Assembly: GCF_014489075.1 (NCBI RefSeq)
Contig: NZ_JACTGR010000001.1
Location: 1,454,178 to 1,518,177, forward strand
Direction: 5' to 3'
From: Sphingomonas sp. JC676
Lineage (GTDB): Bacteria; Pseudomonadota; Alphaproteobacteria; Sphingomonadales; Sphingomonadaceae
Length of the DNA stretch: 64,000 nucleotides
The notes under the pieces were generated by a model. That model did no database searches and had not been told where the DNA came from. It saw only the letters and a list, made by a program, of their open reading frames with translations. Both the position numbers and the translations under genes were made by a program. Shown one piece after another: positions 35,815 to 45,100 of this stretch (its first letter is position 1; every line of letters starts with the position of its first letter).

Positions 35815-35831
35815 TTGCTGCAGTGCAGCAA
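35815..35831. promoter_or_regulatory. 17-bp palindrome between sigma factor and esterase genes
   Basis: TTGCTGCA and TGCAGCAA are perfect 8-base arms around one G. It lies 65 bases before the esterase start and within the 332-base divergent region, so it could be an operator for either gene. From 35564 to 35895 I see nothing else. Confidence 0.45.
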
Positions 35832-35895
35832 CCGGGTTGTACCCGAAGCGTTCTACTAATGCTCGGCCATGTCTTCTCGGCCGAGGGGAGGGCTT

Positions 35896-37017
35896 ATGCG
35901 ACCATTATCCAGTACGATCGCGCGTCTTGCGACGCTGCGCGCCCAGCCGCGCCCAGGCAATTCCGCAGCAGCGGGACGGCTGCGCGCACTGCGCGACTTC
36001 GGCTCGAACCCGGGCGCGCTGGGTGCCTGGTTCTACGTGCCGGAGGGCGTGCGCGAGAATGCACCCCTTGTGGTCGTACTGCATGGCTGCACGCAGGACG
36101 CCGCGGGATATGACCTCGCGTCCGGATGGTCGCAGCTCGCCGACGAGCAGGGATTCATCGTGCTGTTCCCCGAGCAGCGCCGTGCGAACAATACCAATCT
36201 CTGCTTCAACTGGTTCGAGCCGGCGGACAGCCGCCGAGGCGGCGGCGAGCCGCTGTCGATCGTCCAGATGATCGGCGCGATCGTCGATCGAGAGGGCGTG
36301 GATCCCTCGCGCATCTATGTGAACGGCCTGTCGGCCGGCGGTGCGATGGCATCGGTCATGCTGGCGACCTATCCCGAGCTTTTCGCCGGGGGCGCCATCA
36401 TTGCCGGCCTGCCCTTCGGCGCGGCGGCCGGGGTTCCGCAGGCCCTGGAGCGGATGCGCGGGACGCCTGGTCCGAGCGAAGCGGCACTGGCGGCCGCGAT
36501 CCGCGGGGCCTCGCCGCATGTCGGTCCCTGGCCGACCATTTCGATCTGGCACGGCACCGCCGACCATGTCGTCGCACTGGCAAATGCGGACGCGATCCTC
36601 AAGCAATGGCAGGCGATCCATGGCGTGCTCCCGGACCTGGAGCGCTTCGAGACGGTCGATGGACACCCCCACCGTACCTGGCATGATGCGAAGGGGCGTG
36701 TCGTGATCGAAGACTATCGCATCACCGGCATGGGGCATGGCACGCCGTTGGACACCAAAGGCGCCGCGCCCTGCGGCCGTATCGGGCCGCATATGCTGGA
36801 AGCAGGGATTTCGTCGACGCGCCGGCTCGCGGATTTCTGGGCGCTGCGCGACGCGGCCGCGCCCCGCAAGCGGCAGGCCAGCCGACCCAGGCCGCAGCCG
36901 ATACCGGCCGCGCTGGACCGGCGCGGCCCAGCGCGCGCCGCCACGCCGTCGCCTGCCGCGGGCGGCGTCGGCAAGGTGATCGAGGATGCGCTGCGAGCGG
37001 CAGGCTTGATGCGGTAA
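35896..37017 (+). CDS. PHB-depolymerase-family esterase
   Basis: The 373-residue alpha/beta hydrolase has the oxyanion segment VVVLHGCTQDAAGYD, the lipase box NGLSAGGAM (Ser near 147), a DHVV acid region and a catalytic His in GMGHGTP. It belongs to the PHB depolymerase / LpqC-like esterase group. It starts with a basic, not clearly secretory, N-terminus (RPLSSTIARLATLRAQPRPG), so cytoplasmic or unclassified export is possible. A Pro/Ala/Arg-rich linker (about 315-350) precedes a short C-terminal helix. The substrate could be short-chain polyhydroxyalkanoate or another ester. Confidence 0.85.
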   Translation: MRPLSSTIARLATLRAQPRPGNSAAAGRLRALRDFGSNPGALGAWFYVPEGVRENAPLVVVLHGCTQDAAGYDLASGWSQLADEQGFIVLFPEQRRANNTNLCFNWFEPADSRRGGGEPLSIVQMIGAIVDREGVDPSRIYVNGLSAGGAMASVMLATYPELFAGGAIIAGLPFGAAAGVPQALERMRGTPGPSEAALAAAIRGASPHVGPWPTISIWHGTADHVVALANADAILKQWQAIHGVLPDLERFETVDGHPHRTWHDAKGRVVIEDYRITGMGHGTPLDTKGAAPCGRIGPHMLEAGISSTRRLADFWALRDAAAPRKRQASRPRPQPIPAALDRRGPARAATPSPAAGGVGKVIEDALRAAGLMR

Positions 37018-37121
37018 GCTTGCGCCCGGCGTGGCCTCTGCTCTCGAATATCGCGCGGACGGTCCGCCACATCTCTGCGTCGCCAGGCGTCGGCGAACAA
37101 CGCACAGTCCCTTTCTGAAGT

Positions 37122-37973
37122 CTAACCTGACCCGACCGGCGTCTCAGGCTGCAGGTCATAGGAACGCTGGACAAGCGGGAAGCGAGTGCCGAGGCCGTCT
37201 GTGCTCTTGCGAGTCCAGACCTGCATCGATTGCTCGCGGACACTATCCGCAAGCTCCGGCGCGACCACGTTCCGGTAGAGACCCGATTCACCGACAATTA
37301 CGTCGGCAATCGCATTGAACACGATCGACGGCTCGAACTGCTCGAACGGGAAGGAAAGCTTGTCGTAATCGAACACGCGCTGCGAGGGGTCGTCGTTCCA
37401 GTTCCTCGTGGCAAGGAACCCTGCGTCGTTGAAGCCGGTGAGATACGGGCCCGGATTGATCGTTGCCACCTCAACGCCGAACTCCTGCAGCTCCATGGCC
37501 ATCGCTTCGGCGATTCCTTCGAGGGCATGCTTGGACGCGCCATAAGCGCCGACGAACGGACCGGACAGGATACCGACGACCGACGACATGAAGACGATTT
37601 TGCCGCTACGCCGTGCGACCATTTTCCGGGCGATGCCCTGGGTCAACTGCAACGGACCGAAGACATTGATCTCGAACTGGCGGCGGACATTCTCGTCCGG
37701 AATGTCGACGAGCGCGCCGCCCTCGATGATGCCCGCGCCATTGACGAGCACATCGACGTCCCACGAAATCGCGCGCTTGCGGTCGCCCTCACGGGTAACG
37801 TCGAGTTTCTCGATGCGCAGGGCGACGCCCTGCTCCTTCGCCTGGATCTCGAGCGCACGGTGCTGCGGATAATTCTCGACGCAGGCGATGACGTCGTGGC
37901 CGCGCCTGGCGAGTTCGATCGCGGCGCCATTGTTGAGGCCGCTGCCCGCGCCCGTTATCATGATGGTGGTCAT
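37122..37973 (-). CDS. Short-chain dehydrogenase/reductase
   Basis: The 283-residue SDR has the cofactor motif TGAGSGLNNG (residues 7-16), a VNGAG strand, the catalytic Ser in MSSVVG and YGASKHA (Tyr and Lys). The motif spacing is slightly unusual (NN in place of the common I-G), but the fold is complete. It is the third gene of a minus-strand set HD-protein, GlcG-like, SDR, with a 19-base gap to the GlcG-like gene, and is controlled presumably by the divergent GlxA-type regulator. Confidence 0.9.
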   Translation of the reverse strand: MTTIMITGAGSGLNNGAAIELARRGHDVIACVENYPQHRALEIQAKEQGVALRIEKLDVTREGDRKRAISWDVDVLVNGAGIIEGGALVDIPDENVRRQFEINVFGPLQLTQGIARKMVARRSGKIVFMSSVVGILSGPFVGAYGASKHALEGIAEAMAMELQEFGVEVATINPGPYLTGFNDAGFLATRNWNDDPSQRVFDYDKLSFPFEQFEPSIVFNAIADVIVGESGLYRNVVAPELADSVREQSMQVWTRKSTDGLGTRFPLVQRSYDLQPETPVGSG

Positions 37974-37992
37974 TGCCTGTCTCCGGGCTGGA

Positions 37993-38412
37993 TTATTTGG
38001 TCGAAAGGGCCTTCGCGGCGATCTGCGCCACATCCTCGTCCTGCTGTCCATTGCCGCCGCTCGCGCCGACCGCGCCTACGACCTCGCCGTCGATCGTAAT
38101 CGGAACGCCGCCCGGGAAGATGATCGCGCGGCCGCCAAGACCGTTGGCAATGCCGTAGAAATCGCCGTGCGGCTGCGCGATGGTCGCGATGAAGCTCGTC
38201 GCGAGGCGGGTCGAAATGGCGGTGTACGCCTTGTTGTAGGCGAGTGCGACGCTCGACAGCGACGCGCCATCCATGCGGGCTTGCGCGATGACGGTGCCGC
38301 CGACGTCGACGACGCAGAGCGTGCTGGGCGAGCTGATCTCTGTAGCACGGGCGATCCCGGCCTGGATCACCTGGTTCGCTTCTGCGAGGTCTAGGGATTT
38401 AAGCGTGATCAT
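37993..38412 (-). CDS. GlcG/HbpS-family protein
   Basis: The 139-residue protein has the GlcG/HbpS (DUF336) signature: CVVDVGGTVIAQARMDGASL, then SVALAYNKAYTA, a GGRAIIFPGGVPI strand, and GAVGASGGNGQQDEDVA. Such proteins bind haem or corrinoid-like ligands or assist enzymes in catabolic operons. It is preceded 119 bases upstream by the HD-domain gene and followed by the SDR gene. Confidence 0.9.
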   Translation of the reverse strand: MITLKSLDLAEANQVIQAGIARATEISSPSTLCVVDVGGTVIAQARMDGASLSSVALAYNKAYTAISTRLATSFIATIAQPHGDFYGIANGLGGRAIIFPGGVPITIDGEVVGAVGASGGNGQQDEDVAQIAAKALSTK

Positions 38413-38531
38413 GATCTTTTCTCACTGCCGGTGGAGGATAAGAATCGCTTCCGTGATTTATGTTTGGGAGCGCTATGTCGGGGCCTCACAATGCCTTCAC
38501 ATTGTCCTTTTGGTCGCCGACCATGGCGCTT

Positions 38532-39191
38532 TCATTTCGGCCAGGTTGATCCAAGGATCAGGGCACAGAAATTCTGGCGAACATAGTTCGTGTCCTTGAG
38601 CGCAAGCACGTCCGCCTTGACATTGCCGAAGGTGGTCAGCGGCTTGGCCGCGATGCCTTCGGCAAAGTGCGCGATGATACCTTCCTTGAAATTGGCCTCG
38701 CGCGGATGACATGCGCATACCTGGTCGCGCTGCTCGTGGGTGAAGTCGTGATAGGCGATCCCGAGGACGTCCATCTCGACGCCTGCGGTCACGAGCGCGA
38801 TGGTGGGACGCATGTGTTCGGGAATGCCGGGCGTGGTGTGGAGCGCGATGGCGGTCCAGACGTCCTCGACATCGCGCTCGGCCAGGCCATAGCTTCGCAT
38901 GAAGTCGCGCGCGGCATTGGCCCCATCGACCTCGAAGCGCATATCCGGGCTGGCATAGGCCTGGGTCAGCCCCATGTCGTGAAACATGGCGCCGAGATAC
39001 AGAAGCTCGGCATCGTATTTCAGCGACTTGCGTTCGCCAGTAAGCGCTCCCCACAAAAACACACGGCGGCTATGATTGTACAGCAGATCATCCTCGGTGT
39101 CGCGGACCAGCTGGGTGGCGGCGCGCGCGATTGCGCTGTCCGGCACGGCAATACCGGCGATCTCACCTCTTATCGCAAGTTCGTATTCCAT
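38532..39191 (-). CDS. HD-domain hydrolase, cyanamide-hydratase-like (paralogue 1)
   Basis: The 219-residue protein has NHSRRVFLWGAL (first His), GAMFHDMGLT (HD), EVDGANAARDFM and ALHTTPGIPEHM (further His). These form the HD metal site of the fungal cyanamide hydratase-like family. Two further paralogues occur at 58200 and 58847 in this window. The gene is divergent from the GlxA-type regulator across 182 bases. The substrate is unknown; nitrile, cyanamide or isocyanide hydration are known in relatives. Confidence 0.85.
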   Translation of the reverse strand: MEYELAIRGEIAGIAVPDSAIARAATQLVRDTEDDLLYNHSRRVFLWGALTGERKSLKYDAELLYLGAMFHDMGLTQAYASPDMRFEVDGANAARDFMRSYGLAERDVEDVWTAIALHTTPGIPEHMRPTIALVTAGVEMDVLGIAYHDFTHEQRDQVCACHPREANFKEGIIAHFAEGIAAKPLTTFGNVKADVLALKDTNYVRQNFCALILGSTWPK

Positions 39192-39373
39192 AGCTTCTCC
39201 ATGGCGCGAGCCAGCGCGCAAATTTGTGTGTCTGTTGGCCGTCGCTCGACTAAGCGGGTCGATGCGTTCCGTTCGTCTTGTAATGGTGACGGGCTTCGCT
39301 CGACTCAACGCGCATGGACCTGCGATTCAGGACAAGCGCACATCGATTCCTGCCAGTAAGGGGGGCGCCGCTC

Positions 39374-40363
39374 ATGCCCGTGGTTAAAGTGGCGTTGGTG
39401 ATCCATCACGGCGTCCAGGCGCTCGACGTGGCCGGACCGGCCGACGTGTTTGCCGAGGCGAACGCCTTTATCCCGGAAGACGACCGCTACGAGACGGTGC
39501 TCGTGGCACGGGATCGTGCGTCGCTTCGTGCGTCGAACAATATGCAGTTGGTACCGGATCTAAGCTTCGAGGGGGCGTCGGGCGCATTTGACCTTGTTCT
39601 AGTGGCCGGCGGGCCGGACCTGCCGCATGCCGACCCCGAACCCGACATGATCTCCTGGCTCAGATCCATTCCCATGCGGACGGCCATTTACGGCTCGATC
39701 TGCACGGGCGCCTTCGCGCTTGGCCATGCGGGGTTGCTGGCGAACCGGCGGGTCACCACGCATTGGCAAAACGCCGCCAAACTGGCTTCCCGATTTCCCA
39801 CCGCCCAAGTCGAGCCCGATCTCATATACCTTTGGGACGGTCCCCTCGTCACATCGGCCGGGGTGACGGCAGGCATCGATCTCGCGCTGGCGCTGGTGCA
39901 TCAGCGACATGGAGCCGCCATTGCCGTGGCGGTCGCCAAGCGCCTGGTGGTTCTGGCCCAGCGCCAGGGCGGCCAATCGCAGTTCAGCCCCTATCTTTCG
40001 GCCCCGGCCAACCCGGAATCCCCGATTGCCCGGCTGCACACCCATGTCATGGAGAATATTGGCCGGCGTCACACGCTGCAGTCTCTCGCGGATGCGGTCG
40101 GCATGAGCTCTCGCAACCTCGCGCGTCAGTTCGTACGCGAAACGGGTATCACGCCACATGAGTTCGTCGAGCGCGCCCGCGTCGACGCTGCGCGCATGCT
40201 GCTCGAAGGCACGCGTCTGCCGTTGAAAGGCGTCGCATATGATTGTGGCTTTGGGACTGCAGATCGAATGCGCCTGGTTTTTGTTGGTCGTCTCGGCATC
40301 ACCCCGGCTCAATACCGTGCCAGCTTCCAACATGATCCGACGTCATCCGAACGAAACATCTAA
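39374..40363 (+). CDS. GlxA-type regulator (DJ-1/PfpI + AraC HTH)
   Basis: The 329-residue protein has an N-terminal DJ-1/PfpI-like domain (VKVALVIHHGVQALDVAGPA, then GSICTGAFALGHAGLL with the Cys elbow) and a C-terminal AraC HTH (RRHTLQSLADAVGMSSRNLA, then ARMLLEGTRLPLKGVAYDCG). Such regulators activate neighbouring catabolic genes upon binding a small effector. It faces the HD/GlcG/SDR set. The start ATG at 39374 lies after AAGGGGGGC. Confidence 0.9.
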   Translation: MPVVKVALVIHHGVQALDVAGPADVFAEANAFIPEDDRYETVLVARDRASLRASNNMQLVPDLSFEGASGAFDLVLVAGGPDLPHADPEPDMISWLRSIPMRTAIYGSICTGAFALGHAGLLANRRVTTHWQNAAKLASRFPTAQVEPDLIYLWDGPLVTSAGVTAGIDLALALVHQRHGAAIAVAVAKRLVVLAQRQGGQSQFSPYLSAPANPESPIARLHTHVMENIGRRHTLQSLADAVGMSSRNLARQFVRETGITPHEFVERARVDAARMLLEGTRLPLKGVAYDCGFGTADRMRLVFVGRLGITPAQYRASFQHDPTSSERNI

Positions 40364-40401
40364 GCGTGGACAGCGCTCGATAGGTGGTTCGACCCGACGC
40401 C

Positions 40402-42132
40402 TCATTCGGAAATCGAGTCGAACCGCAAATTCGCGGACGGTAAGGAGCCGGCGGGCCGGGCGCGATAGGCCGCCCATATGTGAAGCGTGCCGTCGATCCA
40501 GCGCGCCGCCTGATAATGACGCTGCACCACGAGCCCGTCGTCGGGGACCTCCTCCTCGGGGATCAGCAATCCGCCGTCGGTGCCGCCTGCCAGCATCGTG
40601 GTCACGCTGCCGACGAGGCGCCCATTACCGGCTTCGTCGCTGAAGGAGCCCCGGGCGAGCATGACTTGTGCGTCCGGCCCGGTACGGATCGGCAGGAGCG
40701 GCACCCAGTGCGGTGGCGGCCGGTGGAAGAGCTTGTACTGGGGCGGCGCTTGCGGGTCTCCGCGCGGCTCCGGAGGCCGGGCGTCGGACAGAGCAATGCC
40801 GACCTGCAGCGGCGTCTCGAGTATCTGCTCGATGGCCCATGCGATATTGGCCTGCTCGTCGCGGGTCAGCGTGACCTGCTCGACGACGGGCCCGATCAAC
40901 GGCTGCGCAACACGCGGTGCAAGATATAGCAGATTGCTGATCGGCACGCCTTCGGCCTCATCGCCGTCGACGGGCATGGCGTGGCGGAAAAGTCCCCAGC
41001 GGCCCGAACCGTTCGCCCCCGCCGGTTGCAGCAGTGTCTTCACGCCGAAAGTGTCGGTGACGGTCAGCGAGGCCGACTGGACCAGCCTGCCGACCGGGAG
41101 GTCGATCCCGATTACGAACCAGTCGTTGCCGAAACCGCCCAGCGTCTCGACGAGCAGCACCTGTGCCAGGTCCGTACTCGCAGGCTGGATCGCCGCGACG
41201 TTCAGGCGGCCATCTTCGAACTCCCAGAACCGCGGAGCGGGAAGCCCAGGTGCCGTCACCGGAACCGGCACGACGGTGCGCGTGACGGCCGCCCCAACCT
41301 CGGCAGGGCGGGTTCCGAGATTTACCTCGCCGTTCACGTCGAACTCGTACCAGTCGATCGAGTCGCGGTCATAGCGGGGTGCAGTCAGCGTGGTTTCGCC
41401 GAAATCATCCGCCGAGCGCCGTCCTCCCATCGAGGCGGTGTATTCGAACCTGGCCGGCTGCCAGCAGGGTGCTTGGGGATCGGCATAGTCGAACAAAGTC
41501 GCAAGCCACGCCTGCCAGGCCGCCGATGCCCGCGCAACTTCGGCGACGTCCAGCGGGTCGATGGCGCGGTCGAGCCGGGGCACGTCGCGACCGGCTAGTT
41601 CGGCAAGCAACCGGCGACCGTCGGGACTGCGGCCCGCGTGCAGCCTGGCATAGGCGGCGGTGGCCGGGTCGAGCGCCACCAGCTGCGCGTCGGACAACGG
41701 CTCCAGAGCGTAGCGGGCCCGGATACCGGCGCGATAGTCCTGCACCGTCTGCTGGCGCGCGAGGAGCGCGAGGAAATGCCGGCCCGCGTCGATGGCCAGG
41801 CGCAGTCCCGCGGGACTGTCCGTCGCGGGCGCCAGCGGCGTGGTGACACGCTCGATGATCGCTTCCAGCGGTGCCGCGTCGGCAGCGAAGCGCGGGGCGC
41901 TGAGCATGGTGTCGGGCGGGATCGGCCCGGCGATGAAGCGCGTCGGCGGCGCAGCGACCCCGCGCCAGCGCGCGAGGATCGGATTGCCGCCGTCATGGCC
42001 TGCGAACTCCCCGACCTGCCATTGCCTGGCCAGCAGCCACAGCGGATCCTGCACCGGCGCCGCCGACCCGACCGCCAGATCGCCGCCGCGCGGCTGGGGT
42101 TCGAGGCGGGAAAAGGTGGTGATCGACGCCAT
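40402..42132 (-). CDS. Large operon protein E (unassigned, 576 aa)
   Basis: I cannot name a family. The protein starts MASITTFSRLEPQPRGGDL, then DPLWLLARQWQVGEFAGHDG, a segment that I recall from other hypothetical proteins but cannot verify. The middle is Ala-rich helical (residues 100-235). From about 240 it becomes strand-rich with conserved-looking RYDRDSIDWYEFDVNGE, FWEFEDGRLNVA, and NDWFVIGIDLPVG, and ends in a basic tail. No signal peptide, membrane segment or known catalytic motif is seen. It is the last gene of the five-gene operon, separated from gene D by one base. Confidence 0.75.
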   Translation of the reverse strand: MASITTFSRLEPQPRGGDLAVGSAAPVQDPLWLLARQWQVGEFAGHDGGNPILARWRGVAAPPTRFIAGPIPPDTMLSAPRFAADAAPLEAIIERVTTPLAPATDSPAGLRLAIDAGRHFLALLARQQTVQDYRAGIRARYALEPLSDAQLVALDPATAAYARLHAGRSPDGRRLLAELAGRDVPRLDRAIDPLDVAEVARASAAWQAWLATLFDYADPQAPCWQPARFEYTASMGGRRSADDFGETTLTAPRYDRDSIDWYEFDVNGEVNLGTRPAEVGAAVTRTVVPVPVTAPGLPAPRFWEFEDGRLNVAAIQPASTDLAQVLLVETLGGFGNDWFVIGIDLPVGRLVQSASLTVTDTFGVKTLLQPAGANGSGRWGLFRHAMPVDGDEAEGVPISNLLYLAPRVAQPLIGPVVEQVTLTRDEQANIAWAIEQILETPLQVGIALSDARPPEPRGDPQAPPQYKLFHRPPPHWVPLLPIRTGPDAQVMLARGSFSDEAGNGRLVGSVTTMLAGGTDGGLLIPEEEVPDDGLVVQRHYQAARWIDGTLHIWAAYRARPAGSLPSANLRFDSISE

Positions 42133-42133
42133 C

Positions 42134-45100
42134 CTATCCTCCGCTCAATGCGTTGGGGTTGGTCGACGGGACATCGCCCTCGGTGTTGAAAGGCAGGACG
42201 GTCGCCGGCAGGAACTGGCGGACGAGATCGAGGTCGTCGGGATCGAGCGCCCTGACCCGTGCCAACTCGAGCGTTTCGAGCAGGACTTGGTTGAGGCCGC
42301 CGACCGTCCACGGCTCACCGATCACCGGGGGCACCGCCAGCAGCAGCGCCTGCGGAGCCATCGCGGCCGGCGGCTCGTAGCGGAACGTCACGCCCGTGCT
42401 TTCAGTCGACGACGGCACGAACTCGGTAAACTCGTCGACGAGCAACCCCCCAAGCTGTCGGGCGGGCGCGAGGAGCTCGCCGCCCAACAGCACCAGCGAC
42501 GCGGCGCCATCGACATAAGCCGGTGCCGGCCGCCCGTTCCAGGCCGCACCGGGACGATGCGGGACCTGCGCAAGGCTGAGGCCCGGCGGCGTGCCGCCCA
42601 TCGCCTCCGCCTCGCGCATAGCGACGCCCAGGCGCATCAGCGGTTCTCGGACCCGCTCGAGGCGTGTCAGCCAGGTCTCGGCCACCAGCGGATCCGCTCC
42701 CGCGAGTGCCGGGTCGTCGCGCGACGCGATGAGATCAGCGGCGTCGGGCAGGAGGAACCGGGGGAGCACCACGGAACCGGGCCCGAGCAGCCCTTGCGCA
42801 CGCTGAATGAGCTTGTCCGGCTCGTCGGCTGGCGCAGGAGCCGCGCCGGCTTCGCCCAGGCGACCCTCGAGCGCCTCGCGGGCCCGGGCGGCCGCCGCGC
42901 GCAGCGACGCCTCGTCGCGCACCGCCGGGATGGCGGTATCGCCCAGCGCGAAGTCCCAGCTGGCGGCAAGCGCGGCGTCGACCGCACCCGTATCTGCCCC
43001 GGCCAGTGCCGCGTCGAGGCTGGCAAGGGCAGACCGGACGCGTTGGTCCGCCCGCGACGTCCGGGCAAGCAGTTCGTCGAGATCGATTCCGGCTTGCGGA
43101 TCGGCGTGGGGCGGCTGAAGCCTCGAGCCGTCGAGCGGCCGGCCAGCGGCGGCGAGCAGGCTCAGCGATCGACCCAGCTCGAGCAGATCGAGCAGGTCGC
43201 GGTTGGGGAGCAGCTGGGAGCGCTCGGACGGCACCGCCGCAGGAAATGCACGCGCGGCCCTCGCCGTCAGCTCTGCCAGCCCCGCGTCACCGCCACCGGC
43301 AAGGCGTACGAAATCCGAGGCGCTCAGTCGAAGATCCGGCAACGGCACCGGGTGCTCGGTACCGTTACCATCCACCAACGCCAGATTCCGGCCTGAAGCC
43401 GGGCCGAGGCAGCGCGCCAGCCAGGCGTCGAGCGCCGGCTCGGTTTCCGCCCGCGGCGAGGCGGCCGCCTCCGCCCATCCCTCCGTCGGGACGGCGTCGA
43501 CCGCCAGAAGGATGGCAACGCGGTGCGTGACCGTGACTCCGCTGCGCGGCGTGCGAATGAAGTCGAGGTCGGGCGGCGGGGTCAGTCCCCGGTCGATGTC
43601 GCCAAGCGTGTTGACAGCCGCGGTCAGGTTGCCGCGCGCGAACTGGTGCACCTGCTCCGCCTGGAGCAGATCGGCGGCGGCATCGACCGCGACGCCGAGC
43701 CGGCGCAGCACGCCTGCAGCCTTCCGCCGCTGCTCTTCGAATGTGGGCTGAGGCAGGTTCGGGTCACCGCCGGGAACAAGGTGATCTAGGGCGTGATCTT
43801 CGCTGTCGGCCCATAGCTGGTGCAAGGCCAGACCGTCGAGCCGGCGCGCCGGGATCGGCAGCGTCTCCTGCCCGGGCAGCGGGGTGACCTCGCGGGCATT
43901 GTCCACCGCGGCGTCGAGCCCCCGTTCGTGAAGGTCGCGCTCGACGAGATAGCCAAGCACCGCACCGAGACCGCGGCCGGCGCGCACGCCGTCGAAGATG
44001 CGCTGCGCCAGCCGCACCCGCTGCGACGTAATCGTGATCGCGAACGGGTCGTCATCCCCGCCGCCATGTACCAAGTGGACGTTGCGCAGCAGGGCAGCGA
44101 CCTGGGCCTGGTGGATCGACGGCGCGTGAAGAAAACCCGGGTCGTCGGATGCCCGCCGCAGCGCACCCGGCTCGCCGGCAACCGTGCCGGTGACCAGCTC
44201 CGGCGGGTCGCGGCGCAGTCCCTCGACCCAACCATATCCCCCGACCACCACACCGGCCGGCGCAACGGCGCGCAACTCAGCAAGGCGGCGCGTCGCCAGC
44301 GACGTCGCCCAGGCGTCTATCCGGTGAGAAGCCGCATCGAGCGCACCGGCCAGCTGTGGACCGAGCTGATCCGCACTCGCCGCGGCGACGGTGCCCACCG
44401 CCAAGCGAAACGCCTCGATCCCCGCCCCTGCCGCATCGGTGCCCGAAGCCAGCCGCTCGCGTACCGTCGAGCCATCGACGAGCCGCTCCCGCTGGGCGGT
44501 CCACCCGAGCGGTCCGGCATCGAACCCGAAGAACTCCTCGTCACGCGTGGAAGCGACGGCCGGGTCACCGATCAGGCGGGCGGCCGCGGCGGCGTGCTCG
44601 CGCAGCCAACCCTGGCGGATGAGCGCCGCGAGCAAGGATGTCGGGCGCCCGTCCGCATCGGCGGCGAGCGTGTCGATATCGGCTGCGAGCAGGTCGGCGA
44701 GCATGGTCGCATGGTCATTGCCGACCAGTGGCAGGCCGACCGGCCACTCCGTGGGATCGTGGAGCGTGAGCGCGGCGGCAATCCCCGCCGGCACGCCCAT
44801 CGCCTCGGTGAGTGCCCGGGCCCGTTGCGCGAAGGCAAGCCATTCCTCCGGCGGCACCGTCCGCTCGAGAAAGTCGAGCGTGCTCGCTGCGAATGTCGGG
44901 CCGAAGGCTCGGCGCATCGTCACCCCGCTCGATACCGCATCGCCCCGCAGCACCTCGACCAGGTCGTTGGCGGGGTCGTCACGTCCGAGCCGGGCGACTT
45001 TGCCGAGGGCGGGTCGCCAGCCGGCTACAATCAGCCCCGAGACGATCGCGCCCAACCTGGTTTCGCGGGGATCGCCGCGGAAACGGGTCAGCGCAGTGAC

